64,000 bases of DNA from JACCXE01 sp963718605 (GTDB lineage Bacteria > Actinomycetota > Acidimicrobiia > Acidimicrobiales > JACCXE01), in NCBI GenBank assembly GCA_963718605.1, contig OY970363.1:2542001-2606000 (forward strand), written 5' to 3'. Position numbers and translations under genes: made by a program. Shown here in pieces: positions 33,855 to 43,112 of the stretch; the first letter of the stretch is position 1; the number at the start of each line of letters is the position of its first letter. The notes beneath the pieces are model-generated. The model did not search any database and was not told where the DNA came from. It was given only the letters and a program-made list of their open reading frames with translations.

Positions 33855-35615
33855 ATGAAGTCCCAAGAGATGAATGGCGGCCAGGCCCTCATCAAGGCAT
33901 TGGAGATGGAAGGCGTCGAGACGATCTTCGGATTGCCCGGCGGCTGCATCCTGCCCGTGTACGACCCGATCATCGACAGTCCGATCCGCCACATTCTCGT
34001 GCGTCACGAACAGGGCGCCGGCCACATGGCCGAGGGGTACGCGCACGTCACGGGTCGCCCCGGTGTTGCGATGGTCACCAGCGGCCCCGCCGCGACCAAC
34101 ATCGTCACGCCACTGTGCGACGCCTACATGGACTCGATTCCGATGGTCGTGATCACGGGTCAGGTGTCCACCGCGTTCATTGGGACAGACGCGTTCCAAG
34201 AGTGCGACACCGTCGGCATCACCCGGTCGGTCACCAAGCACAACGAACTGGTGACCAGCGCGGCCGACATCCCCCGCGCGGTGCGCGAGGCGTTCCATAT
34301 CGCGCAGAGCGGTCGTCCCGGGCCGGTCCTGCTCGACATCCCGAAGGACATCGTCGACCCGAAAAACCCGAACTCCGCGATGGATTGGTACTGGCCGACC
34401 GATTCCGAACTTGAGGACGGCTTGCCTGGCTACAAGGTCAACATGCACGGCGACCCCGAGGCGATCAAGGCCGCGGCCCGCCTCATCATGGAAGCGAAGC
34501 AGCCGGTGCTCTACGTCGGGCGGCGGCATCCTGAAGGCCCGCGCCGCCGAAGCGCTGAAGGCGCTCGCCGAACTCACGGGCATTCCTGTCGTCACCACGC
34601 TGATGGCCCGCGGGGCGTTCCCCGACGACCATCCGTTGTGCCTCGGCATGCCGGGCATGCACGGCAACTACACCGCCGTCACCGCGATGCAAAAGAGCGA
34701 CCTGCTCATCGCGCTCGGCTCACGCTTCGACGACCGGGTCACCGGCCGCCTCAACGGATTCGCCCAGGACGCCAAGATCATCCACGCCGACATCGACCCG
34801 GCCGAGATGGGCAAGGTCCGCCGCCCCGACGTGCCGATCGTCGGCGACTGCCGCTTCATCATCGAAGAACTGATCACCGCGATCAACGACCTCGGGGGCA
34901 GAAGGCGCAGCCAGACCGCAGTGCGTGGAAGTCCACGATCAGCGGTTGGCAGGAGAAGTTCCCGCTGCAGTACGACGAGCCTGTCGACGGTGACCTGCTG
35001 AAGCCGCAGATGGTGCTCGAGCACCTGCGGGACTCCGCTCCGGACGACTGCATCGTGGCCAGCGGCGTCGGTCAGCATCAGATGTGGACCAGCCAGTACT
35101 GGAAGTTCAACCACCCCTACACCTGGGTCAACTCCGGCGGACTCGGCACGATGGGCTTCGCGGTTCCCGCGGCCATCGGCGCCAAGGTCGGCCGTCCCGA
35201 CAAGATGGTGTGGGCGGTCGACGGCGACGGCTGCTTCCAGATGACGGCGCAGGAACTCGTGACCGCCAGCGCTGAGCGCATCCCGGTCAAGATCGCGATC
35301 CTCAACAACGCCTACCTCGGCATGGTGCGCCAGTGGCAGGAAATGTTCTACGAGGAGCGCTACTCCGAGGTCTATCTGTCCGCTGACCTGCCCGACTACA
35401 AGATGTGGGCCGAGGCGATGGGCTGCGTCGGCATCCGCGTCGACAGTCCCGAAGAGATCCAGCCCGCGATCGACAAGGCGAACTCGATCGACGACCGACC
35501 CGTCGTTATCGACTTCCGCACCGACTCACGCGAGAAGGTGTTCCCGATGGTCGCGGCCGGCGCCAGCAACGACGACATCATCACCGGCGACCCGAAGGGC
35601 GGCGTGGTTCAGTGA
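33855..35615 (+). CDS. ilvB: Acetolactate synthase large subunit (two compensating frameshifts)
   Basis: About 586 residues. TPP-dependent enzyme that joins two pyruvates, or pyruvate and 2-oxobutyrate, as the first common step of valine and isoleucine synthesis. ALEMEGVETIFGLPGGCILPVYD and VRHEQGAGHMAEGYA (TPP Glu) open the protein; the TPP/Mg motif is GDGCFQMTAQEL. Reading leaves frame at about 34518 (GGG where GG restores YVGGGILKARAAEALKALAEL) and returns near 34894 (GGGGG where six G restore NDLGGQKAQPD). Between them the correct protein is in the next frame. Both sites are G runs, so sequencing error is likely. ATG 33855 has AAGGAAA at 33841-33847. Confidence 0.9.
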   Translation: MKSQEMNGGQALIKALEMEGVETIFGLPGGCILPVYDPIIDSPIRHILVRHEQGAGHMAEGYAHVTGRPGVAMVTSGPAATNIVTPLCDAYMDSIPMVVITGQVSTAFIGTDAFQECDTVGITRSVTKHNELVTSAADIPRAVREAFHIAQSGRPGPVLLDIPKDIVDPKNPNSAMDWYWPTDSELEDGLPGYKVNMHGDPEAIKAAARLIMEAKQPVLYVGRRHPEGPRRRSAEGARRTHGHSCRHHADGPRGVPRRPSVVPRHAGHARQLHRRHRDAKERPAHRARLTLRRPGHRPPQRIRPGRQDHPRRHRPGRDGQGPPPRRADRRRLPLHHRRTDHRDQRPRGQKAQPDRSAWKSTISGWQEKFPLQYDEPVDGDLLKPQMVLEHLRDSAPDDCIVASGVGQHQMWTSQYWKFNHPYTWVNSGGLGTMGFAVPAAIGAKVGRPDKMVWAVDGDGCFQMTAQELVTASAERIPVKIAILNNAYLGMVRQWQEMFYEERYSEVYLSADLPDYKMWAEAMGCVGIRVDSPEEIQPAIDKANSIDDRPVVIDFRTDSREKVFPMVAAGASNDDIITGDPKGGVVQ

Positions 35616-36154
35616 GTGCCACATCGGCGAATCACCACGTCCTGTCCGTCCTCGTCAGCAACAAGGCCGGTGTGCTCGCACGCGTGTCGAATCTGTTCGC
35701 GCGCCGGGCGTACAACATCTTCAGCCTCGCGGTCGCGCCCACCCAAGACGAACGCTTCAGCCGCATCACGATCGTGGTCGACGTGCAGGGCACGCCGCTC
35801 GACCAGATCAGCAAGCAGCTGTTCAAACTGATCGACGTCGTCGAAATCAGCGAGCTCTATCCGGGCGAGGCCGTCGAGCGCGAACTGCTGCTCGCGACGG
35901 TCTTCACCTCGGCGCCGGGCACGCGCAGCGAAATCATGGAGCTGGTGCAGGTGTTCAACGGCCGCATCGTCGACGTCGGCCACGACGCCGTCACCGTGAT
36001 GCTCACGGCGTCACCCGACACCCTCGACGGCTTCGAAGACCTCATCCGTCCCTACGGCATCGGTGAGCTGGCTCGCACTGGCCGCATCGCATTGGCAAAA
36101 CTGGACCGGCAGGCGCCTGTTGCGCTCGCGAAGACACAGAAGAAAGCAGGCTGA
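35612..36154 (+). CDS. ilvN: Acetolactate synthase small subunit
   Basis: Protein of 180 residues. An N-terminal ACT domain (HVLSVLVSNKAGVLARVSNLFARRAYNIFSLAVAP) binds valine for feedback control; the C-terminal domain (ELLLATVFTSAPGTRSEIMELVQVFNGRIVDVG) activates the large subunit. The GTG at 35612 overlaps the ilvB stop (GTGA). It forms the holoenzyme with IlvB. Confidence 0.95.
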   Translation: MSATSANHHVLSVLVSNKAGVLARVSNLFARRAYNIFSLAVAPTQDERFSRITIVVDVQGTPLDQISKQLFKLIDVVEISELYPGEAVERELLLATVFTSAPGTRSEIMELVQVFNGRIVDVGHDAVTVMLTASPDTLDGFEDLIRPYGIGELARTGRIALAKLDRQAPVALAKTQKKAG

Positions 36155-36157
36155 CCC

Positions 36158-37186
36158 ATGGCTACCGTTTATTACGACAAGGACGCCGATCCGTCGATCA
36201 TCGCTTCCCGCAAGGTGGCGGTTCTCGGTTACGGCAGCCAGGGCCACGCCCATGCGCTGAACCTGAAGGACTCGGGGGTCGACGTACGCATCGGCCTGCG
36301 CGAGGGCTCGGCCAGCGTCGCCAAGGCTGAGGCTGCGGGGCTCCGGGTGTTGCCGACGGCCCAAGCCGTCGCCGAGGCGGACCTCATCATGGTGTTGCTG
36401 CCCGACACCGACCAGCAGGCCGTCTACGACGCGGATATCGCGCCCAATCTCAACGAGGGTGACGCGCTGTTCTTCGCCCACGGTTTCAACATCCACTTTG
36501 GCCTCATCGAGCCCCCGGCTGGCGTCGACGTGGCCATGTGCGCCCCCAAAGGCCCTGGTCACCTCGTACGTCGCACCTACACCGAGGGCGGCGGCGTGCC
36601 GTGTCTCATCGCGGTTGCTCAGGATGCCAGCGGCAAGGCCGAAGCCATCGCCATGAGCTACGCCTCGGCCATCGGTGGGGGACGGGCAGGCGTGCTGCCG
36701 ACCACCTTCCGGGAGGAGACTGAGACCGACCTCTTCGGTGAGCAAGTGATCCTCTGCGGCGGCGTGACATCCCTGGTCCAGGCCGCTTTTGAGACCCTGA
36801 CCGAAGCCGGTTACGCCCCCGAGTCGGCGTACTTTGAATGTCTACACGAGCTCAAGCTCATCGTTGATCTCATGTATGCCCATGGTGTTTCAGGGATGCG
36901 CTACTCGATCTCGGACACGGCGGAGTACGGCGACTACAGCCGGGGCCCGCGCATCGTGACCGCGGAAACCAAGAAGGAAATGCGTCGCGTTCTCGACGAG
37001 ATTCAAGACGGCCGCTTCGCCGAGGAATGGATTCAGGAGAACAAGAACGGCCGCCCGCGCTTCAACGAGATGCGCAAGGCCGGTCAGAGCCACCCGATCG
37101 AAAAGGTCGGCGAGGAACTCCGCAAGCTCATGCCCTTCGTCAGCGCCGGCAGCGCCAAGCCCCAGGACGTCTCAGGCGGTCAGTAA
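36158..37186 (+). CDS. ilvC: Ketol-acid reductoisomerase
   Basis: Protein of 342 residues, the short class I form. The Rossmann motif GYGSQGHAHALNLKDSG is followed by LREGSAS, whose Arg and Ser indicate NADPH preference. Metal and substrate residues lie in GGVTSLVQAAFETLTEAGY and FECLHELKLIVDLMYAHG. It isomerises and reduces acetolactate. It starts 3 nt after ilvN and ends the operon. A short T run after 37198 could help terminate transcription but no clear hairpin was found. Confidence 0.96.
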   Translation: MATVYYDKDADPSIIASRKVAVLGYGSQGHAHALNLKDSGVDVRIGLREGSASVAKAEAAGLRVLPTAQAVAEADLIMVLLPDTDQQAVYDADIAPNLNEGDALFFAHGFNIHFGLIEPPAGVDVAMCAPKGPGHLVRRTYTEGGGVPCLIAVAQDASGKAEAIAMSYASAIGGGRAGVLPTTFREETETDLFGEQVILCGGVTSLVQAAFETLTEAGYAPESAYFECLHELKLIVDLMYAHGVSGMRYSISDTAEYGDYSRGPRIVTAETKKEMRRVLDEIQDGRFAEEWIQENKNGRPRFNEMRKAGQSHPIEKVGEELRKLMPFVSAGSAKPQDVSGGQ

Positions 37187-37235
37187 CCCGGGCCGCTGGT
37201 TTTTTCCAGAGATTCCTGGGTAGGGTTCACGCACT

Positions 37236-39347
37236 ATGCGCACTTCCCTCCGTGTTTTTGCCGCGGCTGTAAGCACCTGTTTTGCAGCCGCGTTCCTCGT
37301 AATCATCCCGTCGGCCAGCCCCGCTCACGCAGTGAGCGGGGTGAACATCGTGAACATCGGGAACGGTTCCAATACCGAGGGCGGCATCGTCGACGTCCCG
37401 ATCTCGCTCAACTACGGAGCGATCGGCAACGTGTCGGTCACCGTGAGCACCGCGCCGCTCACCGCGTCGTCTCCTTCGGACTACCAGTTCAAATCGCAGA
37501 CCTTCAACTGGTCGTTCGGCCAGGGCCAGGTCCAGCACTTCATGGTGCAAACGAATCAGGACATCACCCCGGAAGCTGACGAACAGTTCCGGGTGGTGTT
37601 CTCGCAGGCGCCCGTCGGCGCCGATCCGGGCTCGCAGGGCACCGGCACGATTGTGGACAACGACGGTGGTGGCGGCACGGTGCCGAAGCTCACGGTTTCG
37701 GGCGGCGGCACGCAGCCGGAGGGCAACGCGGACAACGTGCGCGACATCACGGTGACCCTCGACAAGGTCTATGACCAGGACGTCACGGTCAACTACGCCA
37801 CCCAGGACGGCACCGCCCAGGCGCCGGGCGACTACACCGCTATCCCGACCGCAACGCTGACGTTCCCCAAGAACGTGAACCCGCCAGCGCCCCAGGTCAT
37901 CCACGTTGGCATCAAGGGCGACGGTTTTGGCGAGCCCACCGAGTCGTTCCAAGTCATCTTCGGTTCGAACGAGAACGCTGTGTTCAACGGCACGCCCAAC
38001 CAGACGATCACGCTCACAAACGACGACGGCGCGCCTCCCACCATCACGATTGCGGATATCACCCCGAAGGCTGAGGGCGATAGCGGTACGTCGACGATGA
38101 CCGTCACGCTCAATGTGACGCCGACACCGCAACAGCCCGTCTCCGTGCAAGTCGACACGGCTGACGGTACGGCCGTTGCGTCCACGCAGGACGCCAAGGG
38201 TGACTACGAGCCCGTCGTGAAGAAGGTCGTCACGATCAACGGCCCTTCAACGTCTGTCGACGTCACGATCAATGGCGATATTGCGCAAGAGCCCGACGAG
38301 ACGTTCCACGTCAACCTTTCGAAGCCGAATAACGCAGTTGTCGGGGCACCGTCATCGAAGGACGGCACGATCCTGAACGACGACTTCGGTCAGATCACAG
38401 TCGGCCCGGGGCCGGGCGGTGGTCCTGACGTCGAGACCTTTGGTGCTGCAGGCGCCCACCTCGCCGGCTTCTACGCTTACGAGGCCGCGTTTGCCGGGGG
38501 CGTTCACGTTGCCCGCGGCGACTTCTTCAAGGCGGACGGTTCAATCGGCGCCGACGGCATCGACGAGATCGTCACGGCTCCGGGCAAGAACTCCCGCCCG
38601 CTTGTACGCATCTTTGCGCTCGACGGCACGATCCGGGCCAGCTTCTTCGCTTACGACCAGAGCTTCGCCGGTGGTGTGTACTTGGCCGCCGGTAACTTCG
38701 ACGGTGACACCAGCAATGGCGACGAACTGGTAGTCGCCGCCGGTCCTGGCGGCGGTCCGCACGTCAAGGTCATCAAGGTCAAGGGCCCGGGCGACAACAT
38801 CATCGACATCTCCAACGGCGGCTTCTACGCCTACGCCCCGAACTTCCACGGCGGCGTGCGCCTAGCGGCGGCCAACATGACGGGCGACGCGAAAGACGAG
38901 ATCATCACGGCCCCCGGTCCTGGCGGCGGTCCGCACGTCAAGGTGTTCGGCCTGAACAACACGAACAGCTTCGCCGAGAAGGCTGGCTTCATGGCCTACG
39001 ACCCCGGCTTCGGTGGCGGCGTCTTTGTGGCGGCCACGGCGGGCAAGATCGTCACCGGTGCTGGCGCCGGCGGCGGCCCTCACGTCCGCATCTTCAACGG
39101 TGACGGCTCGCCGCAAGGTGGCGGCTTCTTCGCCTACGACCCGAACTTCCACGGTGGTGTCTCGGTGGCCATGGGCAACATGGACAACGATCCGGCCGCC
39201 GAGATCGCGACCGGCCCTGGCGCCGGCGGCGGTCCGCACGTCCGAGTGTTCGACCAAGACGGTGGCATGCCCTTCGGCGGCGGATTCTTCGCCTACCAAA
39301 ACTTCACGGGTGGCATCGAAGTGTCGATCGGCGGCGGCGGCAACTAG
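37236..39347 (+). CDS. Secreted Calx-beta and GPGxGGGPHV-repeat protein
   Basis: Protein of 703 residues. A signal peptide (about 1-32, ending AHA) is followed by three Calx-beta-like domains (about 33-150, 150-263, 265-386), each ending in a DND/NDD-type turn that may bind calcium. From residue 389 to the end there are about six repeats of 50-60 residues with the pattern GPGPGGGPHVKVF ... GFYAYDPNFHGGVRLAAANM, and D-rich turns (FDGDTSNGDE) like FG-GAP propeller blades. It is probably an exported adhesion or surface protein; no anchor is visible. TAGGGT at 37221-37226 lies 9 nt before the ATG. The blades recur in the protein at 49940. Confidence 0.82.
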   Translation: MRTSLRVFAAAVSTCFAAAFLVIIPSASPAHAVSGVNIVNIGNGSNTEGGIVDVPISLNYGAIGNVSVTVSTAPLTASSPSDYQFKSQTFNWSFGQGQVQHFMVQTNQDITPEADEQFRVVFSQAPVGADPGSQGTGTIVDNDGGGGTVPKLTVSGGGTQPEGNADNVRDITVTLDKVYDQDVTVNYATQDGTAQAPGDYTAIPTATLTFPKNVNPPAPQVIHVGIKGDGFGEPTESFQVIFGSNENAVFNGTPNQTITLTNDDGAPPTITIADITPKAEGDSGTSTMTVTLNVTPTPQQPVSVQVDTADGTAVASTQDAKGDYEPVVKKVVTINGPSTSVDVTINGDIAQEPDETFHVNLSKPNNAVVGAPSSKDGTILNDDFGQITVGPGPGGGPDVETFGAAGAHLAGFYAYEAAFAGGVHVARGDFFKADGSIGADGIDEIVTAPGKNSRPLVRIFALDGTIRASFFAYDQSFAGGVYLAAGNFDGDTSNGDELVVAAGPGGGPHVKVIKVKGPGDNIIDISNGGFYAYAPNFHGGVRLAAANMTGDAKDEIITAPGPGGGPHVKVFGLNNTNSFAEKAGFMAYDPGFGGGVFVAATAGKIVTGAGAGGGPHVRIFNGDGSPQGGGFFAYDPNFHGGVSVAMGNMDNDPAAEIATGPGAGGGPHVRVFDQDGGMPFGGGFFAYQNFTGGIEVSIGGGGN

Positions 39348-39370
39348 CTGCTTCGCCAAGACCTAAGCAC

Positions 39371-39409
39371 TTGAGGGGTTGTGTCGCATAGAGCGGCACA
39401 ACCCCTCAA
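39371..39409. terminator. Bidirectional terminator
   Basis: TTGAGGGGTTGTG at 39371-39383 pairs perfectly with CACAACCCCTCAA at 39397-39409. It lies between two convergent genes and can serve both. U-tracts are short (AA/TT only), so efficiency is uncertain. Confidence 0.7.
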
Positions 39410-39422
39410 ACGCGTGTGGGGC

Positions 39423-40715
39423 CTAGTCCTTTACGACGTCGTGGAACCGCGACTTCATGTGGTCGCGCGGTTTGTACTGCGGCGTGAGGTGGGGGTGGCG
39501 GCGGCGATCCGGATGGTGCCGGACCTTCGGGTTCGAACTGAGGACGACGCGTCCGCCGCTGCGCCGGCGGCGCCGCCGGATCAGCACACGGGCCCGCAGA
39601 ACCACGACCATGAGACTCAGCGTCAGTAGCGCACCCAGAAGCAACGTGACTCCGAGGGGCAACCCGCCGGTAGTCGCGGCCGGTAGCCGCACCGAGGTGA
39701 GATCGCCGTCGGTCGTTATCGATCCCACCGCCGCGGGAGGCGGTTGCGCTATCGCCGGGCTGTCAGAGCGCGACGCTCGCGCCTTGGGCGCGGCCACCGC
39801 AGTGAGCTTCAGGGCCTTCGGGATTGCCGGCAGCCGGTCCCCAACCGCGGGGACGGGCGCGGCGAACGCGGCATCGAGCAATGCCGCCGCCCATCCGTAG
39901 GTGTCGGCCACGTTCATCACGACCGCGATTTCGGTGCGCCCGTTGCGCGTGGCGGCGGCAATAAGGCCGCGGCCCGCCTTCTTCGTGAACCCCGTCTTCA
40001 GGCCGACGGCGCCGAAGTACCGGGTGAGCAACTTGTTGTGATTGATCAGGCGCCGCGGCATGCCGCTCGGGTCGGTAAAGGTGCCCACGGGCGCGGCGAC
40101 GATCGGCGCCAGTCGCGGGTTGGCGAGCAACGCCCGCGACGCGATCGCAAGGTCGCGGGCCGACACGAGGTTGCCGCCGCCAATGGAGAAGTTGTCGTCG
40201 AGACCGGACGGGTCGCGCAGCGTCGGCGCGTCCGCGAACTGCAACTGTGAGCCGAGTTGGCTCAGCGAGGTCGCGAAGTTCTCCATCGAGCCGCTGACGC
40301 GTTCAGCGACTGCCGCGGCCGCGTCGTTCGCCGAAGATTGGAGCAACGCTTGCAACGCCTGATCGATCGGCCACACCTCGCCGGCCTTCATGTTCAGCTT
40401 GTGCGCGGGCATCCCGGCCGCTCGAGCGCTGACGGGCACGGTGTCGGTCGGTGCCAGCGCCGCGACGGCGGCGAGCGCGGTGATGACCTTCGTCATGCTC
40501 GCCGGCGGCAACGCCTGGCGGTCGTTACTCGACGCCATCACGCGGCCCGTGGCCTGGTCAACGACGATGAAGGCGCGGGGCGGCACGCCGGGTGGCGGCG
40601 CCACTGGAGGTGCTGCGACCGTCGGGACAACCGGGTTCACAGCCGCGACAGGGCCCGCCGATACCAAGGACAACGTCGCGATTGACGCGACAAAGACAGT
40701 GATGCGGCCCCGCAT
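39423..40715 (-). CDS. D-alanyl-D-alanine carboxypeptidase (S11)
   Basis: Protein of 430 residues. A signal peptide (about 1-25) leads to a penicillin-binding fold with Ser73-Lys76 (SMTK), Ser128-Ala-Asn130 (SSAN) and Lys240-Thr-Gly242 (LKTG). It removes the terminal D-Ala of peptidoglycan stems outside the membrane. A hydrophobic segment near residue 355-375 (LPLGVTLLLGALLTLSLMVV) and a following basic run anchor it, with about 50 basic C-terminal residues in the cytoplasm. TAACCT (40725-40730 on its strand) is 9 nt before the ATG and includes the serC stop codon. Confidence 0.9.
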   Translation of the reverse strand: MRGRITVFVASIATLSLVSAGPVAAVNPVVPTVAAPPVAPPPGVPPRAFIVVDQATGRVMASSNDRQALPPASMTKVITALAAVAALAPTDTVPVSARAAGMPAHKLNMKAGEVWPIDQALQALLQSSANDAAAAVAERVSGSMENFATSLSQLGSQLQFADAPTLRDPSGLDDNFSIGGGNLVSARDLAIASRALLANPRLAPIVAAPVGTFTDPSGMPRRLINHNKLLTRYFGAVGLKTGFTKKAGRGLIAAATRNGRTEIAVVMNVADTYGWAAALLDAAFAAPVPAVGDRLPAIPKALKLTAVAAPKARASRSDSPAIAQPPPAAVGSITTDGDLTSVRLPAATTGGLPLGVTLLLGALLTLSLMVVVLRARVLIRRRRRRSGGRVVLSSNPKVRHHPDRRRHPHLTPQYKPRDHMKSRFHDVVKD

Positions 40716-40727
40716 AGGGGTTAGAGG

Positions 40728-41862
40728 TTAAAGCAAGCGTTCAGCGATGTAATCGATAGTGGCGCACAACGCGGCGACGTCGTCGGGTTCGACCGCGGGA
40801 AACATGCCGATGCGGATCTGGTTTCGACCCAGTTTGCGGTAGCTATCGGTGTCCAAAACGCCGTTGCGGCGCAGGATGTTGCAGAGGTCGTTGGCGTCGA
40901 AGCCGTCGATATCGATGGTGCCCACAACGGGTGACCGTTCCTCGGGCTTCGCCACGAAGGGCTGCGCGAACGACGACGACTCGGCCCATCCATAGAGGAT
41001 GGACGACGACTTCTCGCTGCGGCTCGCCGCCCAGCTGAGCCCGCCGTTGGCGAGCATCCAGTCGACCTGGTCGGCCAGCATGATCATGCGTCGCGACGGC
41101 TGGAGTGTTCAGCGTCTGGTTGCCGCGCGAGTTCGTGACCGCGGTCTGCAGGTCGAGGATCGCGGGGATCCAGCGTCCCGACGCACTGATGCGTTCGATG
41201 CGCTCGATCGCGGCGGGGGAGCACGCGGCCAGCCAAATGCCGCCGTCGGCGGCGAAGCACTTCTGCGGCGCGAAGTAGTAGCAGTCGAACTGGGTGGCGT
41301 CGACGACGATGCCGCCGGCGATCGACGTCGCGTCTACCGCGACGATCGCGCCGTCGTCGGCGCCCGTCGGGCGCACGATTGGGGCCACGACGCCGGTTGA
41401 CGTCTCGTTGTGCGTGAGGCCGTACAGATCGATGCCCGGCGTGCCGACCGCGTCGGCCTTGGTGCCCGGCGGTGCCTCGATGACTTGGGGTTCGTCGAGG
41501 AACGGCGCCGCCTTGGCGGCAGTGGCGAATTTCGACGAGAACTCACCGAAGCTGAGGTGCTGGCTCTTCTTCTCGATGAGCCCGAACGTGGCCGCGTCCC
41601 AGAACAACGTGGTTCCACCGTTGCCGAGCAGCATTTCGTAGCCGTCGGGAAGTTGGAACAGTTGGGACAGGCCGTCGCGCACCCTCCCGACCAAGTTCTT
41701 CACCGGTGCTTGGCGGTGGCTGGTGCCGAGCAGCGTGGTCGCTGCGTCGGCCACGGCCTGGGCCTGGGCCGGGCGTACTTTCGACGGCCCTGAGCAGAAC
41801 CGCCCGTCGACCGGCAGCAAGTTCGACGGGACAGAAATATCGAGTCGGGGGTCGTCGCTCAT
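40728..41862 (-). CDS. serC: Phosphoserine aminotransferase (one frameshift)
   Basis: About 377 residues when repaired. The mycobacterial-type SerC pattern is clear: RFCSGPSKVRPAQAQAV, LLGTSHRQAPVKNLVGRV, the PLP lysine in YYFAPQKCFAADGG, NQTLNTPAVAT, and after the break LADQVDWMLANGGLSWAASRSEKSS and KLGRNQIRIGMFPAVEPDDV. An extra base at about 41088 (ACG-C-ATG on the coding strand) shifts the frame between NTPAVAT and MIMLADQ. The site is not a homopolymer. It makes phosphoserine from 3-phosphohydroxypyruvate, the step after SerA, which is encoded 2 kb away. The start codons of serC and the aminotransferase gene are 19 nt apart. Confidence 0.9.
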
Positions 41863-41881
41863 CTCTGCAAGCATTACAGCC

Positions 41882-43072
41882 GTGAATCGCCTGTCTCGAC
41901 GAATTGCCGCCGTCGCTCCGTCCGCCACGCTCGCCATCGACGCCAAGGCCAAAGCCATGGTCGCCGCCGGCGAAGACGTGGTCGGTTTCGGTGCCGGTGA
42001 GCCCGACTTTCCCACGCCCGACGCGATCGTCGAGGCCGCGGTGCTCGCGGCTCGGGACGCGAAGAATCATCGCTACACGCCGACGTCGGGACTACCCGAG
42101 TTGCGCGAAGCGCTCGTGGCCAAGACCAAGCGCGACTCGAATTACGACGTCACCGCCGCGCAGGTCCTCGTCACCAACGGCGGCAAGCAGGCCGTGTACA
42201 ACACGTTCGCGGCGCTGTGTGACCCCGGCGACGAAGTGATCGTGCCCGCGCCGTTCTGGACCACGTATCCCGAGGCGATCCAGCTCGCGGGCGGGGTGCC
42301 CGTACCCGTGCTCGCCGACGAGACGCAGGGTTTCCGCCAGACGGTTGCGCAACTCAAGGCGGCCCGCACGGACAAGACCAAGGTGCTGCTCTTCGTATCG
42401 CCCAACAACCCGACCGGGGCGGTTCACACGCCGGAGGAAGTGAAGGCGATCGGGGAGTGGGCGTTGGCGAACGACCTGTGGGTCGTCACCGACGAGATCT
42501 ACGAGCACCTCGTCTACGGCGACGCCAAGTTCACGTCGCTACCCGTGGCCGTGCCCGAGATGGCCGACAAAACCGTGGTGCTCAACGGTGTCGCCAAGAC
42601 CTACGCCATGACGGGTTGGCGCGTCGGCTGGATGATCGGGCCGAAGGACGTGATCGACGCGGCGACGAACCTGCAGAGCCACGCCACGTCGAACGTGTCA
42701 AACGTCGCCCAGCGCGCCGCGATTGCGGCGGTGTCGGGAGACCTGTCGGCGGTGGCGATGATGCGCGAGGCGTTCGATCGACGTCGTCAACTCATGGTCG
42801 CAATGCTCAACGAGATCACCGGCGTCACGTGTCCCACGCCCGACGGCGCGTTCTACGCATACCCGTCGCTGAAAGGTCTGCTCGGGCGCGACATCGGCGG
42901 GCGCACCGCGAGCGACACGCTCGAACTCGCGGCGATCGCGTTGGAAGAAGCGAAGGTCGCATTCGTACCTGGCGAAGCCTTCGGGTCGCCGGGCTACGGG
43001 CGGTTCTCGTACGCCCTCGGCGACGACGCCTTGGTCGACGGCATCACGCGCTTGCAAAAACTGTTCGCATAA
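41882..43072 (+). CDS. aspC: Aspartate aminotransferase, class I
   Basis: Protein of 396 residues. Motifs: GFGAGEPDFPTPDAIVEAA, NGGKQAVYNTFAALCDPGDEV, VSPNNPTGAVHTPEEV, TDEIYEHLVYG and the PLP lysine in NGVAKTYAMTGWRVGW. It transfers amino groups between aspartate and 2-oxoglutarate; the subgroup also includes prephenate aminotransferases. GTG at 41882 is the first start that follows the divergent serC gene. With only 19 nt between start codons, both promoters must reach into the neighbouring coding sequence. Confidence 0.9.
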   Translation: MNRLSRRIAAVAPSATLAIDAKAKAMVAAGEDVVGFGAGEPDFPTPDAIVEAAVLAARDAKNHRYTPTSGLPELREALVAKTKRDSNYDVTAAQVLVTNGGKQAVYNTFAALCDPGDEVIVPAPFWTTYPEAIQLAGGVPVPVLADETQGFRQTVAQLKAARTDKTKVLLFVSPNNPTGAVHTPEEVKAIGEWALANDLWVVTDEIYEHLVYGDAKFTSLPVAVPEMADKTVVLNGVAKTYAMTGWRVGWMIGPKDVIDAATNLQSHATSNVSNVAQRAAIAAVSGDLSAVAMMREAFDRRRQLMVAMLNEITGVTCPTPDGAFYAYPSLKGLLGRDIGGRTASDTLELAAIALEEAKVAFVPGEAFGSPGYGRFSYALGDDALVDGITRLQKLFA

Positions 43073-43081
43073 CTCCTTGAC

Positions 43082-43111
43082 TATCGAAGTCTGATATATC
43101 AGACTTCGATA
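43082..43111. promoter_or_regulatory. Perfect 30-bp palindrome; PadR operator
   Basis: TATCGAAGTCTGATA at 43082-43096 is followed directly by its exact reverse complement at 43097-43111, with no spacer. It ends one nt before the padR ATG. Its A/T-rich centre (GATATATC) could contain the -10 element, so bound regulator would cover the promoter and start codon. Confidence 0.85.
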
Positions 43112-43112
43112 T

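Noticed and set aside
33855..35615. ilvB as a true pseudogene
   Set aside because: The two indels cancel, lie in G runs and leave all motifs intact, and ilvN and ilvC are normal. Sequencing error is the simpler reading.
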